Positions 43,311 to 51,699 of a stretch of DNA of 64,000 nt are shown here, piece by piece. Below the pieces are notes generated by a model. That model saw only the letters and a program-made list of their open reading frames with translations, ran no database searches and had not been told where the DNA came from. The stretch comes from Candidatus Peribacteria bacterium. GTDB lineage: Bacteria; Patescibacteriota; Gracilibacteria; UBA1369; LOWO2-01-FULL-3. Position 1 is the first letter of the stretch. Each line of letters begins with the position of its first letter. The stretch spans positions 1-64,000 of the forward strand of contig CALRGJ010000001.1 in assembly GCA_943357285.1 (NCBI GenBank), given 5' to 3'. Position numbers and translations under genes: made by a program.

Positions 43311-44207
43311 ATGCTGAAACTAGATACGAATATAATTTCAAAAAGAATTAATGATGGGGATCTTGTCCCTGAAAATTTTTTGGATCCCTCTAAGGTGGCA
43401 GCTTCTATATCGGATCCAACATCTACTTTTCTTGAATTTGTAAGTTTGTATTATTCTTTGTTTAGAGATATACAGCCAATTATTGATGATACTGGACTAA
43501 AAGTGTTGTCGTTATTGCCTGGTGGATTTAGCCCAAAAGAGCAAACAGCGGCTTGTATAATAAACAGAGATGCTTCTGGTTTTGTGGAGAGCATGACCTC
43601 CTTGGATGCGGATGTTCCGACATTGGAGCATTTGCGATTATTATTTAGAAATCGCTTGGGTCAGGCTTCTTTCTTAGATCATTTAGTCAAAGGTGATGCT
43701 GAGAATCTTCCTTTTTTAAATAAGTCGTTTCATTTGGGAGTAATGAATCATGGTATAGATGATATTTTAACTTCGCGCGTACTTGGACAATTGCCTGCGC
43801 TTGAATTTGAATACCATCCTCCTAGGATAAGGCAGAATATTCATGCAGCTGTTTGTAAACAGGTGGGCATAAGAATTCAACAGGATTTACTAAATGGCTC
43901 TGCTGCTGTTGTAAATATAGTTAAGGGAGTAATGGATAAGCTTTTAGAAGGTGGTGCTTTTTGCATAACTAATTATCCAAGTCATCACTTTTCTACTTAC
44001 GATAAGCTCCCTTCTGGAAATGGTTATTTTAAAGATATTACTCAGGCAACTGATAAATGTTTTGATGATGTTTTGGAGTGGGCGACAACATCACCAGGTG
44101 TTTCCGTTATTAAATGTGAGGTTAATCCTTTTTCTTTGGGTTTTCATTTTGATGGGCAAGAGCAAAGATTTACTTCTAGGAATATTGCTCTTATTCAAAA
44201 GTCTTAA
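43311..44207 (+). CDS. Methyltransferase-like protein, degenerate
   Basis: The 298-residue protein is not clearly assigned. The segment DAENLPFLNKSFHLGVMNHGIDDIL (near residues 128-152) looks like motif III-IV of class I SAM methyltransferases ('GDAE.LPF...SFD.V...H.L'). MDKLLEGGAFCITNYPS at about 205 looks like motif V. The N-terminal GxGxG motif I is not evident: LSLLPGGFSPKEQ near 62 is the best candidate. There is no signal peptide. It may be an inactive relative. I chose the ATG at 43311. Confidence 0.5.
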   Translation: MLKLDTNIISKRINDGDLVPENFLDPSKVAASISDPTSTFLEFVSLYYSLFRDIQPIIDDTGLKVLSLLPGGFSPKEQTAACIINRDASGFVESMTSLDADVPTLEHLRLLFRNRLGQASFLDHLVKGDAENLPFLNKSFHLGVMNHGIDDILTSRVLGQLPALEFEYHPPRIRQNIHAAVCKQVGIRIQQDLLNGSAAVVNIVKGVMDKLLEGGAFCITNYPSHHFSTYDKLPSGNGYFKDITQATDKCFDDVLEWATTSPGVSVIKCEVNPFSLGFHFDGQEQRFTSRNIALIQKS

Positions 44208-44295
44208 AAAAATAAGGTATTTTATGGCTATTTAGTTTCAATAGGAACATGATTATTTGTGTGGATTATTATTTCGTTTGTTTAACTAAAAATTT

Positions 44296-44934
44296 ATGTC
44301 TAAAAACTTCTTGAAGAGTTTGATCGGTTTTGCTTTTGTGTCTATCTTTGCTTTAGGAAGTTTTGGTTGTCAAAAAGCTCAAATTGAAGTTGTTGTAGCT
44401 GATAAGCCGGTGGTTCAAGCGGAAGCAGAAAAGAAGGTGCTTAATGAAGGGTGGTATTTATATACAGATACTATGGCTGGTTTTTCAATTTCATATCCTT
44501 TAGCAAAAGATTCAGAAGTTGATGCGAAATTGGGAGTTACTTTGCCTGATGCGATTGGTGAAAAAGACAGAACTTTAAAGATAGAAACTTTCGATACTGC
44601 AAAAGTTGTAATGGATTCTGATGGATGCCTTAATCAAGGAGAGCAAACTCCTTCTATGAAGGGAAAGCAAAAAATTCACGGAATAGATTTTTGTATAAGT
44701 TCTTTTGATGAAGGGGCGGCTGGAAGTACGTATAGAACTTATCATTACACAACTAAGGCTGTGAAAATTGTTGATGTATTTATGACCATTCGTTTTCCAA
44801 CAAGCGTTGCTATTTACGAGGGGTGTGAGAATGAAGACGCTTTGAGTTTGCCTAAATGTAGCGAATTGGCTTTTGATGAGAGTAGAGATATTAAGCTTTT
44901 TAAAGATATAATGAAGACTTTTGAGTTGTTGTAA
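44296..44934 (+). CDS. Small lipoprotein of unknown family
   Basis: The 212-residue product has a signal peptide with lipobox FGC (about residue 25). The mature domain starts GWYLYTDTMAGFSISYPLAKDSEV, a phrase like those of PsbP-like exported domains ('GF.I.YP..W'). Two Cys pairs (GCLNQG...DFCIS, GCENED...PKCSE) could form disulfides. The function is unknown. It has no close operon partner: 88 bases before it and 72 after. Confidence 0.65.
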   Translation: MSKNFLKSLIGFAFVSIFALGSFGCQKAQIEVVVADKPVVQAEAEKKVLNEGWYLYTDTMAGFSISYPLAKDSEVDAKLGVTLPDAIGEKDRTLKIETFDTAKVVMDSDGCLNQGEQTPSMKGKQKIHGIDFCISSFDEGAAGSTYRTYHYTTKAVKIVDVFMTIRFPTSVAIYEGCENEDALSLPKCSELAFDESRDIKLFKDIMKTFELL

Positions 44935-45006
44935 GTTTTGGAGTAGGCGTGCGGCATTGACTTTCCTGTCAAAATAGTTTAAAAGATATTCTTCTAAATT
45001 GTTTTG

Positions 45007-45717
45007 ATGGGAAATGATTCGTTAGGAAAAAGGGGGACGGATAGATATGAAAGATCAGAATTTAATTCTGAGGTATCTCGATCTATCGATATTTTGAGAA
45101 GATCTATTGGTAGGCTTATAAGAGAAAATGGCGGAGTCAATTTGTTTGCTGATTGTTTTTCTCAAACGATTAAAATAGAGGGTGATAGAAAGGGAGTGAG
45201 GGATATTGAAATGGTCATTACCCAATTGAGGGTTGAATTGGAGAACGTTTTTCTTCAGGAAAAAATTCCTTTTCAAATCTCAGAGCTAGAGAGGAGTATT
45301 GAGATTAATCCTTCCAATGATTATTTGAAAAATATTGGTTATCAAACTTTTTCAAGAAGAATAGATGCAAAAGGGCGTTTATCTGTTGGTGAATTGCAGT
45401 GTTTAAAGGAGGGTTTTCCGGTTAGTCTATATTCAAAGGAAATTAACGGCAAAATTTATATAGTTATTTCCATGAACGGTAGGCTCGGCTTGTTTAGATG
45501 TGGATATGATCAGAGATGTACCCATATGGATAAAATTGGTCGTGTTTTGATTCCAGAGAGTGTTATTCATGATATCCCTGAGCATGGTAGCGATGTAAAA
45601 GTTATAGGTCTTGGTTCCTACGCAATACTTGTAGATAACGGAGTGAGTGATTCTGTATTTGCTAGCATTGACGATTATGGAGAGGAGGTCCTTCCATTGC
45701 TGGAATCGCAAAAATAA
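45007..45717 (+). CDS. MraZ-like double-AbrB protein with an extra N-terminal domain
   Basis: The 236-residue protein contains two SpoVT/AbrB-type half-barrels in tandem, as in MraZ: FSRRIDAKGRLSV near 113-125 and THMDKIGRVLIPESVIHDI near 172-190 with VKVIGLGSYAILVDNGV following. MraZ proteins are about 140-150 residues and bind repeats near the division operon; this one has an unrelated charged domain of about 110 residues in front. No division genes are nearby. I chose the ATG at 45007, not the TTG at 45004. It probably binds DNA. Confidence 0.6.
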   Translation: MGNDSLGKRGTDRYERSEFNSEVSRSIDILRRSIGRLIRENGGVNLFADCFSQTIKIEGDRKGVRDIEMVITQLRVELENVFLQEKIPFQISELERSIEINPSNDYLKNIGYQTFSRRIDAKGRLSVGELQCLKEGFPVSLYSKEINGKIYIVISMNGRLGLFRCGYDQRCTHMDKIGRVLIPESVIHDIPEHGSDVKVIGLGSYAILVDNGVSDSVFASIDDYGEEVLPLLESQK

Positions 45718-45753
45718 TATATATTTTTTCTGGTCTTATTAGATAAAAATTTT

Positions 45754-46230
45754 ATGAAAAAACTTTTTGTACTGTTTGCAGTTTTGGGTTTGTTTACAGC
45801 ATGCAGTTCTACTCCAAAATTTAAAGTTAATGATGTTGTTTTGGCTGATTGGTATCAGGGTAATTGGCATATTGGAAAAGTTACTGAGGTTTGTAAAACA
45901 GGTGGATGGAAAGTTTCTTTCAATGATAGTTTTTATAATTCAGCGAGTGATAAGGAGCCTGTTTGTTATACTGAGCAAAAGTTGGTTCAAAATACTGCAC
46001 CCTCATCTAGTTCGATAGAGTCAGGCGATGTTGTTTTGGCTGAATGGATGGAGGATGCATTTTATGCTGCAAAAGTTCAAAAAATTGATGGTGATAAATA
46101 TTCTATTAAATTTGTTTCCGATGGTTGGGAGTCCGAGCTAAGTTTGGATAAATTGAGAGTAATGCCGGAACAGCCTAAGGAAGAAGTTCCAGCAAAAGTC
46201 GATGTTAAAATTAATTCTGAAACTAAATAA
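45754..46230 (+). CDS. Lipoprotein with two Tudor-like domains
   Basis: The 158-residue protein has a signal peptide with lipobox FTAC (about residue 17). Two copies of a small SH3/Tudor-like barrel follow: KVNDVVLADWYQGNWHIGKVTEVCKTGGWKVSFND at about 25-60 and ESGDVVLAEWMEDAFYAAKVQKIDGDKYSIKFVSDGWES at about 90-130. The aromatic residues of the binding cage are kept. This is an uncommon fold for an exported lipoprotein; a relative is at 36003-36893. It precedes the FTR1 gene by two bases and probably shares its mRNA. Confidence 0.75.
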   Translation: MKKLFVLFAVLGLFTACSSTPKFKVNDVVLADWYQGNWHIGKVTEVCKTGGWKVSFNDSFYNSASDKEPVCYTEQKLVQNTAPSSSSIESGDVVLAEWMEDAFYAAKVQKIDGDKYSIKFVSDGWESELSLDKLRVMPEQPKEEVPAKVDVKINSETK

Positions 46231-46232
46231 AT

Positions 46233-46862
46233 ATGATTTCTGTTCTTTTTATAACTTTCAGGGAAGCCCTGGAGGCATCTCTGGTTGTTGGTATTATTTT
46301 GGCTTATCTTGTCAGAACGGGCGCTTTTAGAGAGAAAAAATCTGTCTGGCTGGGAGTGCTTGGTGGTGCTGTTTTTAGCTTTGTTTTCGCTTATTTCTTT
46401 CAAAAATATATTGGTGAATTCGAGGGTGTTTATGAAGAGTTGTATGAGGGAATTACAATGATTGTTGCCTCTTTGATGGTGACATGGTTGCTTTATTGGA
46501 TGTTAAAAAATAGAAAAACTTTTAGGGCGGATATGGAGAATAAAATAGGAGGTCATCTTTCTAATAATTCTCGTTTTGGAATTTTCTTTTTGAGTTTCGT
46601 AGCCGTGATGAGAGAGGGAGTGGAGGCGGCGATGTTTTTACAGGGTGCAATAATAGAATTTGGAGTTCAACGTTTAGATCTTGTCTACGGTACTATATTT
46701 GGAATTGCCGGTGCGGTATTGGTTTCTTGGCTACTGTTTAAGGGAATTCTTAAGTTTTCTTTGAAATATTTTTTCAATGTAAGCGCTGTTTTGCTTATTA
46801 TTTTTGCGGCAGATTTATTTGTGAATGGAATTTTGGAATTGATGGAGGCTGGAGGATTTTAG
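46233..46862 (+). CDS. FTR1-family iron permease
   Basis: The 209-residue membrane protein has about six helices. The two iron motifs are REALEASLVVGIILAYL near residue 9 (the REGLE motif of helix 1) and MREGVEAAMFLQGAI near 127. FTR1 permeases carry Fe3+ or Fe2+ across the membrane, often with an exported oxidase or cupredoxin partner; here the only neighbour is the Tudor-like lipoprotein just upstream. The helix count is lower than in FTR1 of yeast but typical for short bacterial forms. Confidence 0.88.
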   Translation: MISVLFITFREALEASLVVGIILAYLVRTGAFREKKSVWLGVLGGAVFSFVFAYFFQKYIGEFEGVYEELYEGITMIVASLMVTWLLYWMLKNRKTFRADMENKIGGHLSNNSRFGIFFLSFVAVMREGVEAAMFLQGAIIEFGVQRLDLVYGTIFGIAGAVLVSWLLFKGILKFSLKYFFNVSAVLLIIFAADLFVNGILELMEAGGF

Positions 46863-48673
46863 TTTGTGGTCTGTTCTATAAATGCTTTGGGAGCACGGAA
46901 ATTCCAATTTCTACCAGCTTCTGAAATTATTTTGCGTGAACGAGCGAGTACTTCTGCGGATAACACTCCTGGTTCTGGAGTTTTGCCTTTTTCTCCTGCA
47001 TGAATTTGAATTTCCGGGTGTTTATTTTGAAGTTCTTTTAAATTTGCTAATAATCTTTTTTTGAATATGCTAATTGCCGCACCCACGTCTTGTACATCAT
47101 CTGGTCTTGCAATCGCTTCAGGATCTTTTTCGTTGGGCCAAATTGTAAATCTGGTGTGAGGATCTCGGCCAAGATGTCCATACCTGAACATAGCGATGTT
47201 GGAATCTTTGGCTCTGGCCATTTCTCCTACAAAGGTCATTACTTGCTCCTCGTATTCAAAGAATGTGCGGAGAATTTCATGATAAATTTCTTGTATTTGA
47301 GTTGGTTCTAGCTGAGCATTTTCGTCTATGCCAAAGTTAAAATCTAAAGAGGTAGAAAATGGTTTAACTTTTGAGTGTGTGACTTGTCTTTTTACAATGT
47401 CGGGAATGTTTTCCCTGAGTATGCGCATTGATTCCAGTCTTTCTTTTCCGTCTACGGCAACGATGTCGGCTATTTCTTCCAGTTCGGCTAGAGCCATGAA
47501 AAGATTTGGGTCTTCAGAATCCGCTAATTGATCCAGAGTTTTTGTAGAGTTGCTGGTGAGGTATATGCAGTAGTCTGATTTTGCCGCTTTCATTTCTTTT
47601 AAAATTGTATTCGATAGGTGATGATCTTTGAAGGAGCTGTTTACAACCGAAATAGATGCTCTATCCATTATTTCTAGCCCATCTACGCTGTCAGTGCCGG
47701 CTTCTGAGGTGAGAGTGCCATTATCGAAGTTTAACTTGAAATAAGGGGCAATCTTGGCCAATAGAGTGGCAGCTTTTGGTGAATAGTCTTTGTGACCTTC
47801 GGTGTTTTTTAGCATTATTCTGAATCCAAGACGATGTGGAGGTCTTTTAAGAACTTTTAATTCTAATTCCGTGACGCCTCCTTGTAGTCCGGTCAGTCCT
47901 TCATGGGCTTCCAGTTCTTCTTTTGTTGTTAGTGTTTTTATTTCATGTCCGTTTGTCTGATTGACGCGTGTGGCAATTTGAGAAAGTTTTATGCCTGATG
48001 GTCCTTGACCGCCGGTTGCAAAAACTGCTCCCGCTAGAGCTTCGTCCATACTTGTGATGTCCACGGCTACCCAATATTCAGGGCCTAATTCCTTGCCGAC
48101 GATTTCATTTACTTGAGAGTAGGTAAGTCCGGCGCCAACTGTGACCGTGTGCATGTCTGTGCCAAGCTTGTCGCGATTGATTACTACTTGGTTAGCTTTG
48201 TTTTCTATCGCTTCTTCTGGTTTTGTAGATTCGGATTTTGTGAATTTCTTTGGCTTGATAGCTATTACTCCGCGAAGTCCGACTGGTTGTTTTTTACTGC
48301 CAAAATTATTAGTGGCACTTGTGAGACCTCCAATAAAAACTATTCCTAGGTTTAATTCCAAGGCAAGTTTTGCTGCTTCGTGCGGATTGTCCGTTTCTAG
48401 TTTGAAGTTGCATGGAAGTGGTTGGCCGGCATAGTCCTCGAGAGGATTTTTTTCCTCTATGATCGTAGATTCTCCGAGGTGGCTAAATCTGGCTAAAATT
48501 GTTGCTCTTTCTATTGCTTGAGCTATTTCAAAACCTTTAGGAGGAAAAAGTTTATTTGGTGTTGAAGTAGAATCGACTAGGTGTAATCCATGTCTAAATT
48601 CAGGGCTGCGTTCTTGGAACGCTGGGGCTTCTCCCAATGCTCTTGCTGTAGCTGTTGATTCTGTTCTATCCAT
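46859..48673 (-). CDS. FAD-linked oxidase (PCMH-type FAD-binding)
   Basis: The 604-residue protein has a PCMH-type FAD-binding domain: LELNLGIVFIGGLTSATNNFG at about 98-118, TVTVGAGLTYSQVNEIV near 176 and AGAVFATGGQGPSG near 215. The C-terminal part includes EEQVMTFVGEMARAKDSNIAMFRYGHLGRDPHTRFTIWP, which resembles the substrate domain of GlcD/D-lactate-type oxidases with the H-G-H-type pair of the flavin site. It has no signal peptide. The substrate, probably a hydroxy acid, is open. The gene ends overlap those of FTR1 by four bases. Confidence 0.8.
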   Translation of the reverse strand: MDRTESTATARALGEAPAFQERSPEFRHGLHLVDSTSTPNKLFPPKGFEIAQAIERATILARFSHLGESTIIEEKNPLEDYAGQPLPCNFKLETDNPHEAAKLALELNLGIVFIGGLTSATNNFGSKKQPVGLRGVIAIKPKKFTKSESTKPEEAIENKANQVVINRDKLGTDMHTVTVGAGLTYSQVNEIVGKELGPEYWVAVDITSMDEALAGAVFATGGQGPSGIKLSQIATRVNQTNGHEIKTLTTKEELEAHEGLTGLQGGVTELELKVLKRPPHRLGFRIMLKNTEGHKDYSPKAATLLAKIAPYFKLNFDNGTLTSEAGTDSVDGLEIMDRASISVVNSSFKDHHLSNTILKEMKAAKSDYCIYLTSNSTKTLDQLADSEDPNLFMALAELEEIADIVAVDGKERLESMRILRENIPDIVKRQVTHSKVKPFSTSLDFNFGIDENAQLEPTQIQEIYHEILRTFFEYEEQVMTFVGEMARAKDSNIAMFRYGHLGRDPHTRFTIWPNEKDPEAIARPDDVQDVGAAISIFKKRLLANLKELQNKHPEIQIHAGEKGKTPEPGVLSAEVLARSRKIISEAGRNWNFRAPKAFIEQTTN

Positions 48674-48757
48674 GGTTGTTTTTATCTTTTGCAGAGCTTA
48701 ATCTACAGTGTTTTTGGGAGATGTAGAGTGCTTAATGCTAGTGTCTTTGAATTTCTC

Positions 48758-48810
48758 TTGTTTGAGCCGTTTTTTGTGCTATCATCGGTGTGTTGAACTA
48801 TCGTCAACAC
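48758..48810 (+). promoter_or_regulatory. Promoter with operator-like palindrome before the TrmB-type gene
   Basis: TTGTTT (48758-48763), a 16-base spacer and TATCAT (48780-48785) are followed by GTGTTGA-actatcg-TCAACAC (48790-48810), perfect 7-base arms ending one base before the ATG at 48812. The palindrome sits at the expected start of transcription. It may be an autoregulatory site, and could also serve the divergent FAD oxidase. Confidence 0.6.
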
Positions 48811-48811
48811 T

Positions 48812-49573
48812 ATGTCTCAATTAGTTGAATCGTTTCTCAGAAACAACGGGTTTAATAAAAAAGATGAACAGATTTATCTGGATGTTTTTCAGCATGGGCA
48901 ATCTTTTGCGAGTTCTGTTGCTCTTCGCACTGGAATAGATAGGACAACTGTTTATTCTTCACTGAAAAGATTATTGAAGAAGGGTGTGATTGCTCAGACG
49001 CAGATGAATGAAGTGAAAGCATATATGGCTGTGTCACCTGAAATTTTTATGGACAGCATAGAGAGAAAAATTGGAGATTTAGAATCGGAGAAAAAGATGG
49101 CCGGGCTTTTCGTGAAGGAAATGAATGATATGAAAAAAAGTGCTTTTATTGAGCCAAAAATAAAAATTTTTGAAGGTGATGATGCCATTATTAATTTGTA
49201 TAGTCAGACTTTGGAAAAAGGTGGTTTGCAGAAATCTTTTTTGACCTTGGATTCTTTTCCGGTGGGATTGAAAGATTTTTTGACGAAGCAATTTATTGAA
49301 TTGAAAAAGCGTAGAAGAGTTTTTAGCAGAGTGATTGTGGCTGATGGAAAAAGGAGTGAAAGATATAAGAGTTTGGATAGTGTTTCCAATCGAGAAACGA
49401 AGATTGTTAAAGGGCATCCTTTTCAGCTCCATGCGGAAATTATTTTGTTTGGAGGGACGCAGGTGGCGATTATAGATTTCAACAAACAAATTTACGGCAT
49501 GGTCATAAATAGCGAAACTTTTTATAAAACGGTGGAGACGCTGTTTGATTTTGTTTGGGGGAGTGCGAATTAG
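48812..49573 (+). CDS. TrmB-family transcriptional regulator
   Basis: The 253-residue protein starts with a winged HTH of the TrmB type: FLRNNGFNKKDEQIYLDVFQHGQSFASSVALRTGIDRTTVYSSLKRLLKKGVIAQTQ (about residues 8-66). An effector domain of about 180 residues follows, with a coiled stretch at about 80-110. TrmB regulators are typical of archaea and are also found in CPR genomes; many sense sugars. It is divergent from the FAD-linked oxidase, making that gene a plausible target. Confidence 0.85.
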   Translation: MSQLVESFLRNNGFNKKDEQIYLDVFQHGQSFASSVALRTGIDRTTVYSSLKRLLKKGVIAQTQMNEVKAYMAVSPEIFMDSIERKIGDLESEKKMAGLFVKEMNDMKKSAFIEPKIKIFEGDDAIINLYSQTLEKGGLQKSFLTLDSFPVGLKDFLTKQFIELKKRRRVFSRVIVADGKRSERYKSLDSVSNRETKIVKGHPFQLHAEIILFGGTQVAIIDFNKQIYGMVINSETFYKTVETLFDFVWGSAN

Positions 49574-49965
49574 AATCCTAGCATGAGGTCTCTAATATCT
49601 TGATCGATGAAGTCTTGGTTCCAGACTGGATCCCAGATAATGTTGATTTTGACTGATTTAACGTCTTTGTAGAGGCGCATGCGGTCTTCTATGTTTTTGA
49701 GGAGAGTAGGGCCGTATGGACAAGCTGGTGTGGTCAGGCTCATGGTAATTGTGGCTTTGCCGTTTTTGAGCTGGATGTCGTAAATGAGGCCGAGGTCGAC
49801 GACGCCGAGATTAATTTCCGGATCTATGACTTTGTTTAGTTCTTGCCAGTATGGTTCGATGCGAAGTTCTTTTGGAACTGGAAGTGGGCGAGTAGATTTT
49901 GGGACGGATTTTTTTTGCGCTGGTTTTGATTTAGTTGCTGATTTCTTGATTATTTTCTTTGGCAT
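49570..49965 (-). CDS. DUF59/MIP18-family Fe-S assembly factor (SufT-like)
   Basis: The 131-residue product starts with a Lys/Pro/Ser-rich tail of about 35 residues. The MIP18 domain follows: VIDPEINLGVVDLGLIYDIQLKNGKATITMSLTTPACPYGPTLLKNIEDRM, with the conserved DPE, DLGL, and Cys of TPACP. It ends the SUF operon and overlaps the sufU gene by one base. SufT-type proteins help mature Fe-S enzymes. Confidence 0.9.
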   Translation of the reverse strand: MPKKIIKKSATKSKPAQKKSVPKSTRPLPVPKELRIEPYWQELNKVIDPEINLGVVDLGLIYDIQLKNGKATITMSLTTPACPYGPTLLKNIEDRMRLYKDVKSVKINIIWDPVWNQDFIDQDIRDLMLGF

Positions 49966-50342
49966 TATTTAGTTTTTTTACAAAGTATTGCAGCTTTTTT
50001 TGCTGTCACGAGTCCGAGGAGGGCGCATTTTACACGGCCGGGACTGATTGGAATATTGAGCATTTTATATATTTCGTCGTTGTCGATTTTTTTGATTTGA
50101 GCGGGAGTTTTGCCAATCAATTTTTCTGTGAGCATGGAAGTTGCTGCTTGGCTGATGGCGCACCCTTCTCCTGAAAATTTGGCTTCGCTTACTTTTCCTT
50201 TTTTATCGAGAACTAGATCTACGCGAATTTTGTCACCGCAAAGAGGATTGTGTTCAGTGCAGGTGCCGGATGGTTCGGCGATGATTCCTTTATTCACAGG
50301 ATTTTTGAAGTAGTCGAGAATTATTTCTGAGTAGAGTTCCAT
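49965..50342 (-). CDS. sufU: Fe-S scaffold/sulfur-transfer protein SufU
   Basis: The 125-residue protein is IscU-like. NPLCGDKIRV (Cys near residue 35), GEGCAISQAATSMLTEKL (Cys near 60) and GRVKCALLGL (Cys near 106) supply the three ligands with the Asp of CGD. The insert between the second and third Cys (LIGKTPAQIKKIDNDEIYKMLNIP) favours SufU over IscU; SufU takes sulfur from SufS, usually through zinc. It comes right after sufS in the operon, about 65 bases away. Confidence 0.93.
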   Translation of the reverse strand: MELYSEIILDYFKNPVNKGIIAEPSGTCTEHNPLCGDKIRVDLVLDKKGKVSEAKFSGEGCAISQAATSMLTEKLIGKTPAQIKKIDNDEIYKMLNIPISPGRVKCALLGLVTAKKAAILCKKTK

Positions 50343-50406
50343 TTGTGCGATTTTACAGATAGAAAAGTGTTCTTGAGAACATATCAGAGTCGATGATTGT
50401 AATATG

Positions 50407-51699
50407 TCAATTTTTGAATAATTTTAACGTTCTCTTTAATGCAATTTCTGCTCTATCAATGTCTGCTTCCGTGTTGTAAAAATAGAAGCTCATGCGGGCA
50501 GTGGAAGATAAATTGAGGTGTTCTATTAATGGCTGACTGCAATGGTATCCAGAACGAATGGCCACTCCTTCGTCGTTGAAAATTTGAGCGATATCGTGAG
50601 GGTGAATTCCTTTGATTGAGAAGGAAAGGATAGAGCTAGTGACTGAGGAATCGAAAGTCGAAGATGAAGAATTGGAAGTGGTGGATGAAGATCGAGAGGT
50701 GCTTGATTTGAAAGTTGGCAAAATTAAACTAACTCCATCTTTTTCATATTTTGAAAATTTACTCACCGCATATTTGAGTAATTTCTGATCATATTTGTGG
50801 ATGTTTTCTAGACCTATTTTGTCGAGATAGGTGAGGGCGGCATCGAAGGCAATTACATCTGCAATATTTGGTGTGCCAGCTTCAAATTTCCAAGGCAAAT
50901 CATTCCAATATGCTTTGTGTTGTTCCACAGATTTCACCATGTCTCCACCGAACATAAATGGATTCATGTTTGAAAGAATTTCGAATTTTCCGTAAAGCAC
51001 TCCAACTCCTGTAGGTCCGAGCATTTTGTGACTGGAGAAAGCGAGAAAATCGCAGTCGAGTTTTTTTACGTCAGTCTTCATGTGAGCCACACTTTGTGCG
51101 CCGTCGACGAGGACGATGGAGCCTACTTTATGTGCAGATTTTATGATTTTATTTAGATCTGGCATGTAGCCGAGAACGTTGGACATAGCAGAAATGCTCA
51201 CTAATTTAGTTTTTTTGCTAAGAAGTTTTTCGTAAGCAGAAAGATCTAAAGTGAGATCTTTTTTAATTGGAATAATTTTCAAAGTGGCATTTTTTCGACG
51301 GCAAAGTTCTTGCCATGGCACAAGATTTGAGTGGTGTTCAATAGCGCTGACAATAATTTCATCGCCGGATTTGATATTCTCTTCTCCCCATGAGTAAGCC
51401 ACTAAATTGATGGCTTCGGTCGTATTGCGAGTGAAAATAATTTCTTTCGGAAGGTTAGCATTGATAAATTTCATCACGTGTTCGCGGGTGTCTTCGTAGG
51501 CAGCGGTCGCTTCTTCGGACATGGTGTGAATGCCGCGGTGAGTATTGGAATTAAAAGTTTCGTAATAATTTGTGAGAGCATTAATTACGGATTTTGGTTT
51601 CTGGCTAGTAGAGGCGTTATCAAGATAAACAAGAGCTTTCCCGTTTATTTTGCGAGAGAAAATGGGGAAGTCTTTTTTTACTTTTTTTGGATCAAACAT
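50407..51699 (-). CDS. sufS: Cysteine desulfurase SufS with a Ser-rich insertion
   Basis: SufS takes sulfur from cysteine using PLP. Canonical parts include YLDNASTSQKP, SAIEHHSNLVPWQ, VDGAQSVAHMKTDVKKLDCDFLAFSSHKMLGPTGVGVLYG with the PLP Lys in SSHK, and the active Cys in IRSGYHCSQP. Unusual is a low-complexity insert of about 25 residues at roughly 335-360 (SSTSRSSSTTSNSSSSTFDSS) just before SFSIKGIHPHDIA, where relatives have only a short loop. The start overlaps the sufD stop. It is the sulfur donor of the operon. Confidence 0.95.
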   Translation of the reverse strand: MFDPKKVKKDFPIFSRKINGKALVYLDNASTSQKPKSVINALTNYYETFNSNTHRGIHTMSEEATAAYEDTREHVMKFINANLPKEIIFTRNTTEAINLVAYSWGEENIKSGDEIIVSAIEHHSNLVPWQELCRRKNATLKIIPIKKDLTLDLSAYEKLLSKKTKLVSISAMSNVLGYMPDLNKIIKSAHKVGSIVLVDGAQSVAHMKTDVKKLDCDFLAFSSHKMLGPTGVGVLYGKFEILSNMNPFMFGGDMVKSVEQHKAYWNDLPWKFEAGTPNIADVIAFDAALTYLDKIGLENIHKYDQKLLKYAVSKFSKYEKDGVSLILPTFKSSTSRSSSTTSNSSSSTFDSSVTSSILSFSIKGIHPHDIAQIFNDEGVAIRSGYHCSQPLIEHLNLSSTARMSFYFYNTEADIDRAEIALKRTLKLFKN

